DNA from: Negativicutes bacterium
GTDB taxonomy: Bacteria > Bacillota > Negativicutes > JAGPMH01
Reading direction: 5' to 3'
Assembly: GCA_018052945.1 (NCBI GenBank)
Contig: JAGPMH010000017.1
Coordinates: forward strand, 1 to 36,320
DNA length: 36,320 bases
The notes beneath the pieces are model-generated. The model worked only from the letters and a program-made list of their open reading frames with translations. It was not told where the DNA came from and did no database searches. A program made the position numbers and the translations under genes. Position 1 is the first letter of the stretch. Every line of letters begins with the position of its first letter. Of this stretch, positions 15,426-24,101 are shown one piece after another.

Positions 15426-16338
15426 AGTGATATATGTAGCTGAAGATAATGTTGGACAGAGAATAGATGTATTTTTAGTTAATAAATTAGTGGATGCTTC
15501 AAGAGCTAATATTCAAAAAAATATTGTAGAAGGCTTTATTTTAGTTAATAATAAAAACGTAAAAGCTAATTATAAGTTGCGCTTAGGTGATGTTGTTGAA
15601 ATAAGGACTCAAGAGGTAAAAGAAGCTAAAATTGAAGCCGAAGAGATTGCCCTTGATATATTATTTGAAGACAAAGATATTATTGTTATTAATAAAGCTC
15701 GGGGGATGGTTGTTCATCCGGCAGTGGGAAATTATAGTGGTACACTGGTGAATGCTTTATTAGCACATTGCAAGGATTTATCAGGGATTAATGGTGAAAT
15801 TAGACCGGGAATTGTTCATCGCTTAGATAAGGAAACTACCGGTGCGATGGTTGCCGCTAAAAATGATAAGGCTCATTTAAGTTTAGCCCAACAAATAAAG
15901 GACAAGACAGCACAACGCAAGTATGTAGCAATTGTCCATGGTAATATTAAAGAAGATTTTGGTATTATTAATGGGGCGATTGGACGGCATAAAACCGATC
16001 GTAAAAAAATGGCTGTTGTTAAGGAAAATGGAAAAGAAGCTACAACAAATTTTACTGTTTTAGAACGATTTGGCGAATATACCTTTGTGGAGTGTAAACT
16101 TTTAACAGGAAGGACACATCAAATTAGAGTTCATTTGACTCATATTGGACATCCGATTGTTGGTGACAATAAATACGGTGTAAGGAAATCACCGTTTAAA
16201 ATTGATGGTCAGGCTTTGCACTCAGCAAGTTTAGCGCTAACACATCCTACTACAGCAGAAAATATGTTTTTTGAAGCTCCAATGCCTGATGATATGTTAA
16301 AAATACTAGAAAAACTAAAAATATTGTATAAGCGATAA
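15418..16338 (+). CDS. rluD: RluD-type 23S rRNA pseudouridine synthase
   Basis: A 306-residue RluA-family enzyme. An N-terminal S4 domain (about 13-75) precedes the catalytic domain with Asp137 in the HRLDKETTG motif and the later GRTHQIRVHL segment. By neighbourhood (lspA-rluD-pyrR, common in Firmicutes) and the S4 domain it is the RluD/YlyB type, probably modifying helix 69 of 23S rRNA; the exact target cannot be read from sequence. The start is ATG 15418 overlapping lspA, with AAGGAT upstream; an earlier ATG at 15394 lacks a site. Confidence 0.92.
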   Translation: MSEVIYVAEDNVGQRIDVFLVNKLVDASRANIQKNIVEGFILVNNKNVKANYKLRLGDVVEIRTQEVKEAKIEAEEIALDILFEDKDIIVINKARGMVVHPAVGNYSGTLVNALLAHCKDLSGINGEIRPGIVHRLDKETTGAMVAAKNDKAHLSLAQQIKDKTAQRKYVAIVHGNIKEDFGIINGAIGRHKTDRKKMAVVKENGKEATTNFTVLERFGEYTFVECKLLTGRTHQIRVHLTHIGHPIVGDNKYGVRKSPFKIDGQALHSASLALTHPTTAENMFFEAPMPDDMLKILEKLKILYKR

Positions 16339-16911
<573 letters not shown>

Positions 16912-16992
16912 ATATTTAAAAAAGCAGGGATAATAAAATTAATGGAGAATAACTAAATAACAAAGGATTGCGTTTTATATGGAGGGAGCTAA

Positions 16993-17412
16993 ATGGCAGT
17001 GGGCTTAATTGATAAAATAACTAATGTTTTTATGACAGAAGATGATGAGTATAAAGAATATATTGAGGAAGTTAAACCAAAAGCACCAGAACGGGATTTG
17101 TATAAACCGGTATTAACATTGCACAAAAATAATTTTGATTTAAAAGTTGCAGTGTTTTATCCTAAAAATTTTGATCAGGCCAGTATTATTGCCAATAAGC
17201 TTAAAGCTAAGCAAGCTGTTATGATTAACTATGATCTTGTAGATGATAGAACACAACAACGAATTAATGATTTTATTAATGGTGTTTGTTATGTCTTAAA
17301 TGGGGCAGTTCAAGTTATTTCAGATAAAATAGTGCTATATGTTCCTGAACATACTGAAATTGGTAAAGAATTGTATGCTTATTCCATTCCGACATATGTA
17401 AAAAACGGATGA
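16993..17412 (+). CDS. SepF-like protein (second copy, DUF552)
   Basis: A 139-residue protein with the SepF plan. The N-terminus begins GLIDKITNVFM, a short amphipathic start. A charged linker follows to about residue 40, then a DUF552 domain (about 52-125: LKVAVFYPKNFDQASIIANKL, AVMINYDLVDDRTQQRINDFING, GAVQVISDKIVLYVPE). It is clearly related to the SepF at 9216 but quite diverged, with a shorter, less Asn-rich linker. GGAGGGAG precedes ATG 16993. It lies 81 bases after pyrR and is followed by a strong terminator, so it probably closes the lspA-rluD-pyrR unit. A membrane or division role is inferred from the family. Confidence 0.88.
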   Translation: MAVGLIDKITNVFMTEDDEYKEYIEEVKPKAPERDLYKPVLTLHKNNFDLKVAVFYPKNFDQASIIANKLKAKQAVMINYDLVDDRTQQRINDFINGVCYVLNGAVQVISDKIVLYVPEHTEIGKELYAYSIPTYVKNG

Positions 17413-17424
17413 TTTAATATTAAT

Positions 17425-17460
17425 AAAGCAAGCTGAATTTATCAGCTTGCTTTTTATTTT
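17425..17460 (+). terminator. Terminator after the second sepF
   Basis: AAAGCAAGCTGA (17425-17436) and its perfect complement (17442-17453) enclose ATTTA and are followed by TTATTTT. Confidence 0.9.
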
Positions 17461-17484
17461 ATGGCTAAAGCTATGGTAAAATGT

Positions 17485-17503
17485 TATAATAATTATGTAT
17501 AAT
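17485..17503 (+). promoter_or_regulatory. Two tandem -10 elements before the unknown gene
   Basis: Perfect TATAAT hexamers lie at 17485-17490 and 17498-17503, after a terminator and 37-50 bases before the next start. No convincing -35 accompanies either. Confidence 0.4.
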
Positions 17504-17539
17504 TTCAATTATTTCTGTTGTGGAAAGGTATATTTATTG

Positions 17540-19057
17540 ATGAACAACGTGTACGATGGGGTACGGTTATTTTTTAAAAATAATACATTTAAAAAAGATT
17601 TTTTAAATCAGCATTTAATAGATGATTTTTTGAGGAAAAAAGCTTGGGAAGGTAAAATTGAGCAAGAACTAGCAGCATATTGGTTTATTATTGAAATGTT
17701 TATGAAATATATCAAAGAAAATGATATTAAAAGCCTCAATGAATTAGTAAAAGATGATTATTTGAAGTTATTTCTGTGGATTCCTGTAGCCAATCCCAAA
17801 TTAGACTATGAAATTACCTTTACTACAGTCAATAAATTATTAAAAAACCTTATTGATTTCCATAAATTTTTAAAAAGTAAAAAAAGTATATTTTCGTTAG
17901 ATGAAATTTATTCGGCACAAGATGTATTGTTTCGTGACAAAGGTCTTAAAAGTATTAAAGATGAAATTTTATCAGAAGAAAATACTGATTCTTCTTATGA
18001 TGAGTTAGGGTTTCCAGATGAATTGGCATATAAAGTTAATGTTTTAATAGAAAGTTTAATAAATAATATAGGATCGTATTATCAAAGTAATAAATTTAAC
18101 CGTGACTTTAATAGAGCAATTAATATATATACTGGCCCAATAAATGATTTGGGCGATGAAGATGATGAAGAATTTTGGCTCGGATTTTGGGATTATTTTT
18201 TATTTGACTATCATTTAATAAGGACCAATGAAACTCCATTAATGCATTTTGCTGCAAAAAATTATTATGATATTGATAAGTTGCAACAAAAGATTATGAG
18301 AGATTTATTAAAAGCTAAATTTACTGTATTTTATATTACGAAAATTTTAAATGATAATTTAGTGGAGTGTATTGATTTATTTACTGATGAAACCTTTAAA
18401 ATGCCAATGCCGGAATTTGGTATTAATGAATATAAAAATTTATTATTTTATGGTCATATCAATTACAGCGGTTTTGTGATGCTAAATTATATTAGTAGTA
18501 TTAAAGTAAGTCCAATTTTACGCAAGCGGATAAAAGAAGAAGTGCTAAAAGTAGCAAATCTTTATTTTAAACAAGAACCTACGGCGACCTTGAGCCATTT
18601 TTTTGTAAAACACTCGGTAGTTGTTAGGCATATAGTATATATTTTATTAACATTAGCTAAAGTTAATGTTGTTTCACTAGTTGATAATAATACGATGGAA
18701 ACCATAGATAAAAAAATTCAACCAAATCTTAATGTCACTAAGTTAATTGAAAAAACAGCGACTAAGCTAGCAGTGTCGCAGAATGATCTTGAATTGATGA
18801 GAAAAATTTGGTATGACTTTTCACAACGTTATAATGGTAATATTAATGAACCTAACTTTTGGGCAGTGGCCGTAATCTATATTTTCTTTAAAATTAATGA
18901 TATTGTTGATATTGAATTTGAGAACATTTTCAACCAGTATAAATATGCTCAAATTTATGATAATATTGACGTTATAATGAAAGAACTAAATTTGCAAAAA
19001 TTTGACTTGCGCTATTTATCAGAAGAAGGCTATGTCTTATTTTTATATCTACTCTAG
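17540..19057 (+). CDS. Unrecognised 505-residue protein
   Basis: I do not recognise this protein with confidence. It is soluble-looking, without a signal peptide or clear membrane segments, mainly helical, and rich in Lys, Asn, Leu and aromatics. An acidic stretch (LGDEDDEEFW) is followed by a WDYFLFDYHLIRTNETPLMHF segment near residues 215-240. That segment resembles a WFxFDYxxxxGxTPLxHF motif seen, as I recall, in some uncharacterised Firmicute proteins that carry a SEC-C zinc motif; no SEC-C cysteines are present here. The start is ATG 17540 (or TTG 17537) with AAAGG upstream; the frame extends to 17495 without a binding site. The stop is 11 bases before a zinc-ribbon membrane protein, so the two form a small operon after a terminator. 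Confidence 0.75.
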   Translation: MNNVYDGVRLFFKNNTFKKDFLNQHLIDDFLRKKAWEGKIEQELAAYWFIIEMFMKYIKENDIKSLNELVKDDYLKLFLWIPVANPKLDYEITFTTVNKLLKNLIDFHKFLKSKKSIFSLDEIYSAQDVLFRDKGLKSIKDEILSEENTDSSYDELGFPDELAYKVNVLIESLINNIGSYYQSNKFNRDFNRAINIYTGPINDLGDEDDEEFWLGFWDYFLFDYHLIRTNETPLMHFAAKNYYDIDKLQQKIMRDLLKAKFTVFYITKILNDNLVECIDLFTDETFKMPMPEFGINEYKNLLFYGHINYSGFVMLNYISSIKVSPILRKRIKEEVLKVANLYFKQEPTATLSHFFVKHSVVVRHIVYILLTLAKVNVVSLVDNNTMETIDKKIQPNLNVTKLIEKTATKLAVSQNDLELMRKIWYDFSQRYNGNINEPNFWAVAVIYIFFKINDIVDIEFENIFNQYKYAQIYDNIDVIMKELNLQKFDLRYLSEEGYVLFLYLL

Positions 19058-19068
19058 GGGGGATTTTT

Positions 19069-19422
19069 ATGCGCTGTACTAACTGCAATAATGAAATTGA
19101 TATTGAAACTAATGAATGTAGATACTGTGGAGAAAATACAGTAAGAATATTGACGCCAGAAGAAAAAAATGGTTATGATGGACTAACGATTGATAGTAAT
19201 GCACAAGAAGATGGTTTTACTGAAAAACAAAGCAGTAATAGTTATAATAGAGTGTATGTACGATCAATTAATCCTGGTGGGAATTTTTTAACAAAGGCGG
19301 TATTTGTTTTATTGGGGATTATTATTAGTGGGTTTTTGTTTTTTGTAGCATTACCAATTACTTTAATAATAATAGCGATTGCGGTTTTTACTTGGATTGT
19401 TCTAGGATATTTAAGAAAATAA
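19069..19422 (+). CDS. Zinc-ribbon membrane protein
   Basis: A 117-residue protein with an N-terminal zinc ribbon (Cys3, Cys6, Cys17, Cys20: CTNCNNE...CRYCGE), a polar linker (about 25-72) and a hydrophobic C-terminus. The last part, about 73-115 (AVFVLLGIIISGFLFF, ITLIIIAIAVFTWIVLGYL), forms two predicted membrane helices. The ribbon would therefore lie on one side of the membrane, probably cytoplasmic. No specific family function is known to me. A strong G-rich site precedes ATG 19069, and the gene follows the unknown 505-residue protein by 11 bases. Confidence 0.8.
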   Translation: MRCTNCNNEIDIETNECRYCGENTVRILTPEEKNGYDGLTIDSNAQEDGFTEKQSSNSYNRVYVRSINPGGNFLTKAVFVLLGIIISGFLFFVALPITLIIIAIAVFTWIVLGYLRK

Positions 19423-19431
19423 TTAAATTTA

Positions 19432-19475
19432 AATCCCCTTCTTAAAGCAATAATGCTAAGAAGGGGATTATTTGT
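19432..19475. terminator. Bidirectional terminator between convergent genes
   Basis: AATCCCCTTCTTA (19432-19444) pairs with TAAGAAGGGGATT (19457-19469), and AGCA/TGCT extends the stem around ATAA. It lies between the zinc-ribbon gene and nadE. The T run is better on the plus strand (TTATTTGTT). Confidence 0.8.
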
Positions 19476-19492
19476 TGATAAAAATTAGTTTA

Positions 19493-21394
19493 TTATTTTT
19501 CTAACAGTTGCTGTTTTAACTTTAAATATCTGGTAGAATAATACACCGGTAATTGCGATTCGCGATGATCAAAACCATAAGAGCGTCGACTAACTGCTAA
19601 AATTGGTGGAGCTTGAATTCTTTTTGCTACTGCAATACCGGAAAATTGATTCCACCATTTTTCTAAGTCTTCAATAAATTCAAGAGTGGTTGGAAATAAT
19701 TTGGCTACCAAACCTTCAGCACAACCGATATTTTGTTCTAAAGTTCCTTCTACATACCAATTTAAAAGATCTTCTGGCGAAGCTTTGGTCCATGTTTCAA
19801 TAAAGGCTTTAAATAAATAATCGTGATAATGATATTTTATAGGATCACCTTTACCCTCGTCGATAGATTGGTTCTTAGACAACTCAGCACTTGGCACTAT
19901 CGTAAAGGTTGACAAGGGGATAACATTATGTTGGAAAACTTCATTATTAAGGTATTTGCCGAGGTCATAGACTTGGTGCTTCCATAAATCTCCCAAAACA
20001 GATATTACTCCAGCGTGATCACCATATAAAGTCGAATAGCCTACTGTTAATTCGCTTTTATTAGCATTGCAAGTGAAACCACCACCAAAACAAGCTGCTA
20101 ATCCTGCTAAAATTCTTGCGGACCGATCACGAGCTTGGATGTTTTCTTTAGCAAAAGAATTAACCGTAAAAGTACTATGTCTTTTAGAGGTAAAATTCAC
20201 AACGGAAGTGCTATTTATTTGATTAATGGTATAATCAACAACTTTTTGAATCGGCATAATGGTGTAGAGACATTTTAGATTTTGGGCTAAAGATAGTGCA
20301 ATGTTTTTAGTAGTATTGGAATTATAAATACTAGGCATATTTACTAATAGAACATTTTCAGGACCAAGAACTTTGGTATAAAGAGCACTGGCGACAGCAG
20401 AATCAATGCCACCGGAAACACCGATGACGATTTTTTTCATGTTGATAGAGTCAAGAAATTGCTTTAGACCATAACTTAGTGCGTGATAAATATCGGCAGT
20501 ATCATTAGGCTGCGAAATATAAACAGGATTACTATTTAAATGTTTATTACTTATGTTTAAGTCTACGAATTTAAGTTCAGCATTGTAACTAGGAGTATAG
20601 CCGATAATTTCTCCTTGAGAATTATAAACAGTACTAGAACCATCAAAAGTATAAATTGTTTTACCATTGTTTTGAATACCAACGTTGTTAACATAGATAA
20701 TAGGTGTTTCAAAAGTTTTTGCTTGTTTAGCAAAAACTTTATTGCGTTTAGTGTTTTTCCCTAGGGTGAAGGGTGAACTGGAGATGTTGATAAAAAAGTC
20801 TACTCCAAATCTTGAATGCATAATTTGTGCAGGATTAATACTATAATCATCAGCCCAGCCATCTTCACAAATAAGACAACCTAGTTTAAAGTTTCTTTTT
20901 GGTAATTTTAGAGTAACTGGCTGAATTAATTTATTAATATCAATATCTAAGTCGCAAGCTAAATTTTTAAAACTATAAAAGTATCTATCATCGTCAAATT
21001 CACGATAATTTGGTTGTAGTGTTTTAATTTTATAGGGGTATAGCGAATTAGGCGAATTAATTAATGCACCATTATGAGCAATAAAGCAAGCGTTATACTT
21101 TCTAACGCGCCCATCATTATTTTTTTTATGCCAGTCGATGGCGACATTACCAAAAATAATACAAATTTGTTCAGAAGCAGCAATAATTTTTTGCCCGAAA
21201 TATTCACAATCTTTTAGAAAAGATGTTTGTTCCCATAGATCGCCTAATAAATAACCTGGGATGGACATTTCAGGAAAAATTATTATGTCAGCACTCTTAG
21301 CTTTTGCAGTGGCAATTGCTTCTAGCATTGTTTTAGTGTTTATATCAGGTCGACCTGGTTTAACTTCAATTTGACCAATGGCGATTTTCAACAA
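19493..21394 (-). CDS. nadE: Glutamine-dependent NAD+ synthetase
   Basis: A 633-residue two-domain enzyme making NAD from nicotinate adenine dinucleotide. The N-terminal nitrilase-fold glutaminase has Glu42 (FPEM) and the nucleophile region CLICEDGW at about 170. The C-terminal synthetase has the ATP P-loop GVSGGIDSAVAS (about 325-336) and CNANKSELTVGYSTLYGDHAG. The length fits the glutamine-dependent type, not the short ammonia-dependent one. The start is TTG 21394, seven bases after GAGGTG; the frame open to 21448 has no binding site and is not conserved-looking. The gene is divergent from thrC. Confidence 0.94.
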   Translation of the reverse strand: MLKIAIGQIEVKPGRPDINTKTMLEAIATAKAKSADIIIFPEMSIPGYLLGDLWEQTSFLKDCEYFGQKIIAASEQICIIFGNVAIDWHKKNNDGRVRKYNACFIAHNGALINSPNSLYPYKIKTLQPNYREFDDDRYFYSFKNLACDLDIDINKLIQPVTLKLPKRNFKLGCLICEDGWADDYSINPAQIMHSRFGVDFFINISSSPFTLGKNTKRNKVFAKQAKTFETPIIYVNNVGIQNNGKTIYTFDGSSTVYNSQGEIIGYTPSYNAELKFVDLNISNKHLNSNPVYISQPNDTADIYHALSYGLKQFLDSINMKKIVIGVSGGIDSAVASALYTKVLGPENVLLVNMPSIYNSNTTKNIALSLAQNLKCLYTIMPIQKVVDYTINQINSTSVVNFTSKRHSTFTVNSFAKENIQARDRSARILAGLAACFGGGFTCNANKSELTVGYSTLYGDHAGVISVLGDLWKHQVYDLGKYLNNEVFQHNVIPLSTFTIVPSAELSKNQSIDEGKGDPIKYHYHDYLFKAFIETWTKASPEDLLNWYVEGTLEQNIGCAEGLVAKLFPTTLEFIEDLEKWWNQFSGIAVAKRIQAPPILAVSRRSYGFDHRESQLPVYYSTRYLKLKQQLLEK

Positions 21395-21520
21395 AGTAGG
21401 ACACCTCAGCAATCTATTAATATCAATTAATATTGTACAACAAAACAAATGATAAAACGATATAAAATGGTAATATATTTAAGTTTTCTTTATTAATAAC
21501 TATATCTTTTTTTATCGCTA

Positions 21521-21529
21521 TGATATAAT
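21521..21529 (+). promoter_or_regulatory. Extended -10 promoter of thrC
   Basis: TGATATAAT is a perfect extended -10, identical to that before yggS. No good -35 lies at 16-18 bases. The leader would be about 65 bases long. Confidence 0.6.
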
Positions 21530-21556
21530 GAATTTTATGTAATAATAGAATTATAT

Positions 21557-21570
21557 TAGCATTAATGCTA
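21557..21570. promoter_or_regulatory. 14-bp palindrome in the thrC leader
   Basis: TAGCATTAATGCTA is a perfect palindrome about 20 bases after the predicted transcript start. Its position suits an operator. No regulator was identified. Confidence 0.4.
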
Positions 21571-21600
21571 TTTAAATCTTTTAAGAAGGGAAATATTGCT

Positions 21601-23088
21601 ATGAAATATATTAGTACAAGAGGATTAAAACAATCTTTAACTTCAGCCGAGGCCATTATTGCTGGTATTGCGAATGATGGTGGACTATTTGTTCCGACTG
21701 AAATTCCCCAAATTGATGCTGATTTTATCGATAGCTTAATTAATTTATCTTATCAAGATAGAGCAAAAAAAATATTGGAAAAATTTTTGGTAGATTACAG
21801 CGAAATGGAGTTAACTAATTGTGTTAACAACGCTTATGGCTTTAATAAATTTGATGATTCAAAAGTTGCACCGGTAGTCAGTGCTGGTGATAATCATATT
21901 TTGGAATTATGGCATGGTCCAACTAGTGCCTTTAAAGATATGGCCTTACAATTATTGCCACAATTAATGGCAACGGCATTGAAAAAAACTGGAGAAAAAA
22001 GCCAGATCGTTATTTTAGTAGCGACCTCAGGTGATACCGGAAAAGCGGCCTTAGAAGGTTTTAAAGATGTAGAGCAAATTAAAATATTAGTTTTTTACCC
22101 TGATAATGGTGTTAGTCAAATCCAACGTTTACAAATGATAACGCAAGAAGGCTCTAATGTTAAAGTGATAGCGGTTGATGGTAATTTTGATGATGCTCAA
22201 ACCGGTGTTAAGAAAATTTTTAATAATGAAGATTTTAATGCAAATTTAAAAAATAATAATATTCAATTATCATCAGCAAATTCTATTAACTGGGGTAGAC
22301 TTGTTCCTCAAATAGTGTATTATTTTAGTGCTTATGCTGATTTATTACAAAGTGGCAAAATATCGGTTGGGACTAAAGTTAATTTTGTCGTTCCGACAGG
22401 AAACTTTGGTAATATTTTGGCTGGTTACTATGCTAAGTTAATGGGGCTACCAATTCATAAATTAATTTGTGCTTCGAATGCTAATAATGTGTTAACAGAT
22501 TTTTTGAATACCGGTATTTATGACCGCAATAGACCTTTTTATAAAACTTCATCACCATCAATGGATATCTTAATATCAAGTAATTTAGAAAGATTATTAT
22601 ATGCGTTGACCAACGCTGATGATAGTAAAATAAATAAATGGATGAAAGAGCTTAATGATGAAGGTCAGTACAAAGTTGATGCTGAAGTTTTAACTAGCAT
22701 TAAAGAAAATTTCTGGTCTGATTTTGCTGATGATGTCAATACTGCTGAAACAATAAAAACAGTATTTGAAGAAAAAGGCTATACCTTAGATCCTCACACA
22801 GCGGTAGCGTGGTATGTTGCTGATAAATATAAGAAAACCACAAAGGATGAGTTGCCACTAGTGATTGTTTCAACCGCTAGCCCTTATAAATTTAATGAAA
22901 ATGTTCTTGGGGCATTAGATAGTGACATTGCTGCTACCTTGACAGATGAGTTTGCGGTATTGGATAAATTGGCGGAAATTACCAAGGTTAAAGTTCCGGA
23001 GGGCTTAGCAAGTTTAAGAACAGCAAAAGTTATTCATACTGATAAATGCCAAAAAGAAGAAATGGCAAAATTTATTACTAAAATTTAA
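21601..23088 (+). CDS. thrC: Threonine synthase
   Basis: A 495-residue PLP enzyme converting O-phosphohomoserine to threonine. It has the long (fungal/E. coli-like) ThrC form, beginning MKYISTRG and GGLFVP. The cofactor Lys112 lies in HGPTSAFKDMALQLLP, followed by VATSGDTGKAALEGF and VPTGNFGNILAGYYA. ATG 21601 follows AAGAAGGG at about ten bases; the frame reaches back to 21565 without a site. It is transcribed alone, from its own promoter to its own terminator. Confidence 0.96.
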   Translation: MKYISTRGLKQSLTSAEAIIAGIANDGGLFVPTEIPQIDADFIDSLINLSYQDRAKKILEKFLVDYSEMELTNCVNNAYGFNKFDDSKVAPVVSAGDNHILELWHGPTSAFKDMALQLLPQLMATALKKTGEKSQIVILVATSGDTGKAALEGFKDVEQIKILVFYPDNGVSQIQRLQMITQEGSNVKVIAVDGNFDDAQTGVKKIFNNEDFNANLKNNNIQLSSANSINWGRLVPQIVYYFSAYADLLQSGKISVGTKVNFVVPTGNFGNILAGYYAKLMGLPIHKLICASNANNVLTDFLNTGIYDRNRPFYKTSSPSMDILISSNLERLLYALTNADDSKINKWMKELNDEGQYKVDAEVLTSIKENFWSDFADDVNTAETIKTVFEEKGYTLDPHTAVAWYVADKYKKTTKDELPLVIVSTASPYKFNENVLGALDSDIAATLTDEFAVLDKLAEITKVKVPEGLASLRTAKVIHTDKCQKEEMAKFITKI

Positions 23089-23150
23089 TAACGTCAGCAA
23101 AAAACTCTAACAGTAATCTTAACTGTTAGAGTTTTTTTATTGACGTTATT
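23087..23150. terminator. Nested bidirectional terminator between thrC and the pseudouridine synthase gene
   Basis: An inner stem, AAAAACTCTAACAGT (23100-23114) with its complement (23122-23136), is flanked by an outer AATAACGTCA/TGACGTTATT pair (23087-23096, 23141-23150). The right half lies within the last codons of the minus-strand gene, which ends at 23126, and the left end includes the thrC stop. Confidence 0.85.
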
Positions 23151-24040
23151 TTTTCAATTGCATTTTTAATATCAAGGGGTAGTTGTGTCGTTATTGTTTT
23201 TTTCTCACCGGTATCGATATCAAGGAAAGAGATTGAATAGGCATGCAGTGCTTGGCGATTAATTAGTGAAGATTTGGTGTGATACATACTATCGCCAATA
23301 ATCGGGCAATTTAAATGTTTCAAATGTACCCGTATTTGGTGGGTGCGACCGGTTTCTAAATCAAGCGCTACCAAGCTATACTTATTATCAAAGGTTTGTA
23401 AGACTTGATAATTAGTAATTGCTTGTTCCCCCTTAGCGCTGACTATTCGTCGATTTGGCGAAGTAGGATCTTTTGCAATGCTTTGATTAATTATACCAAA
23501 GTTTTGAGGGGGAACCCCTGAGGTTAAGGCCCAATATTTTCGCTGTAAGATTTTTTCTTGCAATTGTTTAGTATAAAGATTTTGGCTGTGGTCGTTTTTA
23601 GCAAAAATAATACAGCCAGAAGTATTGCGATCTAAGCGATGTAGTGGTCTTATTTTAATGGTCTCTTTTGACTCCTTAAAATAATTTGCTAAGAAGTTTG
23701 CTAAGGTATTTTCAGTGGTGTGTATGGTGGGGTGTACTAACTGAAAAGGTGGTTTATCTAATACGATGATATTATTATCTTCATACAAAATAGAAATGAT
23801 ACCAGGTTGAGGAAGGACGCCGTAATCTTGATCTTGAATTATTTTGATGTTGATATTATCATTTGTTTGCAATACTCTTTTTAAAAAAGCAGGCTTATTA
23901 TTAATGAAAATCCCTTTAGTTCTGGTTAATTTTTGTAACTTTCGCCCGGAAATTTTCAGAATAGTTTTAAGGTATTGCTCTAAGGTTAAACCTTGATGTT
24001 CAAAGGAAACTTTGTAATTAGTAAATTTTTTTATATTCAT
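23126..24040 (-). CDS. RluA-family pseudouridine synthase
   Basis: A 304-residue protein with an N-terminal S4-like region (about 17-75) and the RluA catalytic domain. Asp137 lies in RPLHRLDRNTSG, with GRTHQIRVHLKHL later. It modifies uridines in rRNA or tRNA; the target cannot be assigned and it is distinct from the RluD-type gene at 15418. AAGAAGGA precedes ATG 24040. A hairpin separates it from the aminotransferase upstream, so it may be read through or have its own promoter. Its 3' end overlaps the terminator shared with thrC. Confidence 0.9.
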   Translation of the reverse strand: MNIKKFTNYKVSFEHQGLTLEQYLKTILKISGRKLQKLTRTKGIFINNKPAFLKRVLQTNDNINIKIIQDQDYGVLPQPGIISILYEDNNIIVLDKPPFQLVHPTIHTTENTLANFLANYFKESKETIKIRPLHRLDRNTSGCIIFAKNDHSQNLYTKQLQEKILQRKYWALTSGVPPQNFGIINQSIAKDPTSPNRRIVSAKGEQAITNYQVLQTFDNKYSLVALDLETGRTHQIRVHLKHLNCPIIGDSMYHTKSSLINRQALHAYSISFLDIDTGEKKTITTQLPLDIKNAIEKITSIKKL

Positions 24041-24056
24041 ATAAATCCTTCTTAAA

Positions 24057-24101
24057 AATTATAAAGAAATAACCAGTATAACTGATTATTTCTTTATAAT
24101 T
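24057..24101 (-). terminator. AT-rich hairpin after the aminotransferase gene
   Basis: A 16-bp perfect stem (24057-24072 with 24086-24101, core TATAAAGAAATAA) is extended by CAGT/ACTG inside. It begins at the aminotransferase stop codon. It is GC-poor, with only a modest T run on the minus strand, so it may be a weak terminator or an mRNA 3'-end or processing structure. Confidence 0.6.

Noticed and set aside
21423-21656. Minus-strand open frame overlapping the thrC start
   Set aside because: It overlaps the well-supported thrC start and promoter, has no binding site, and its translation is low-complexity.
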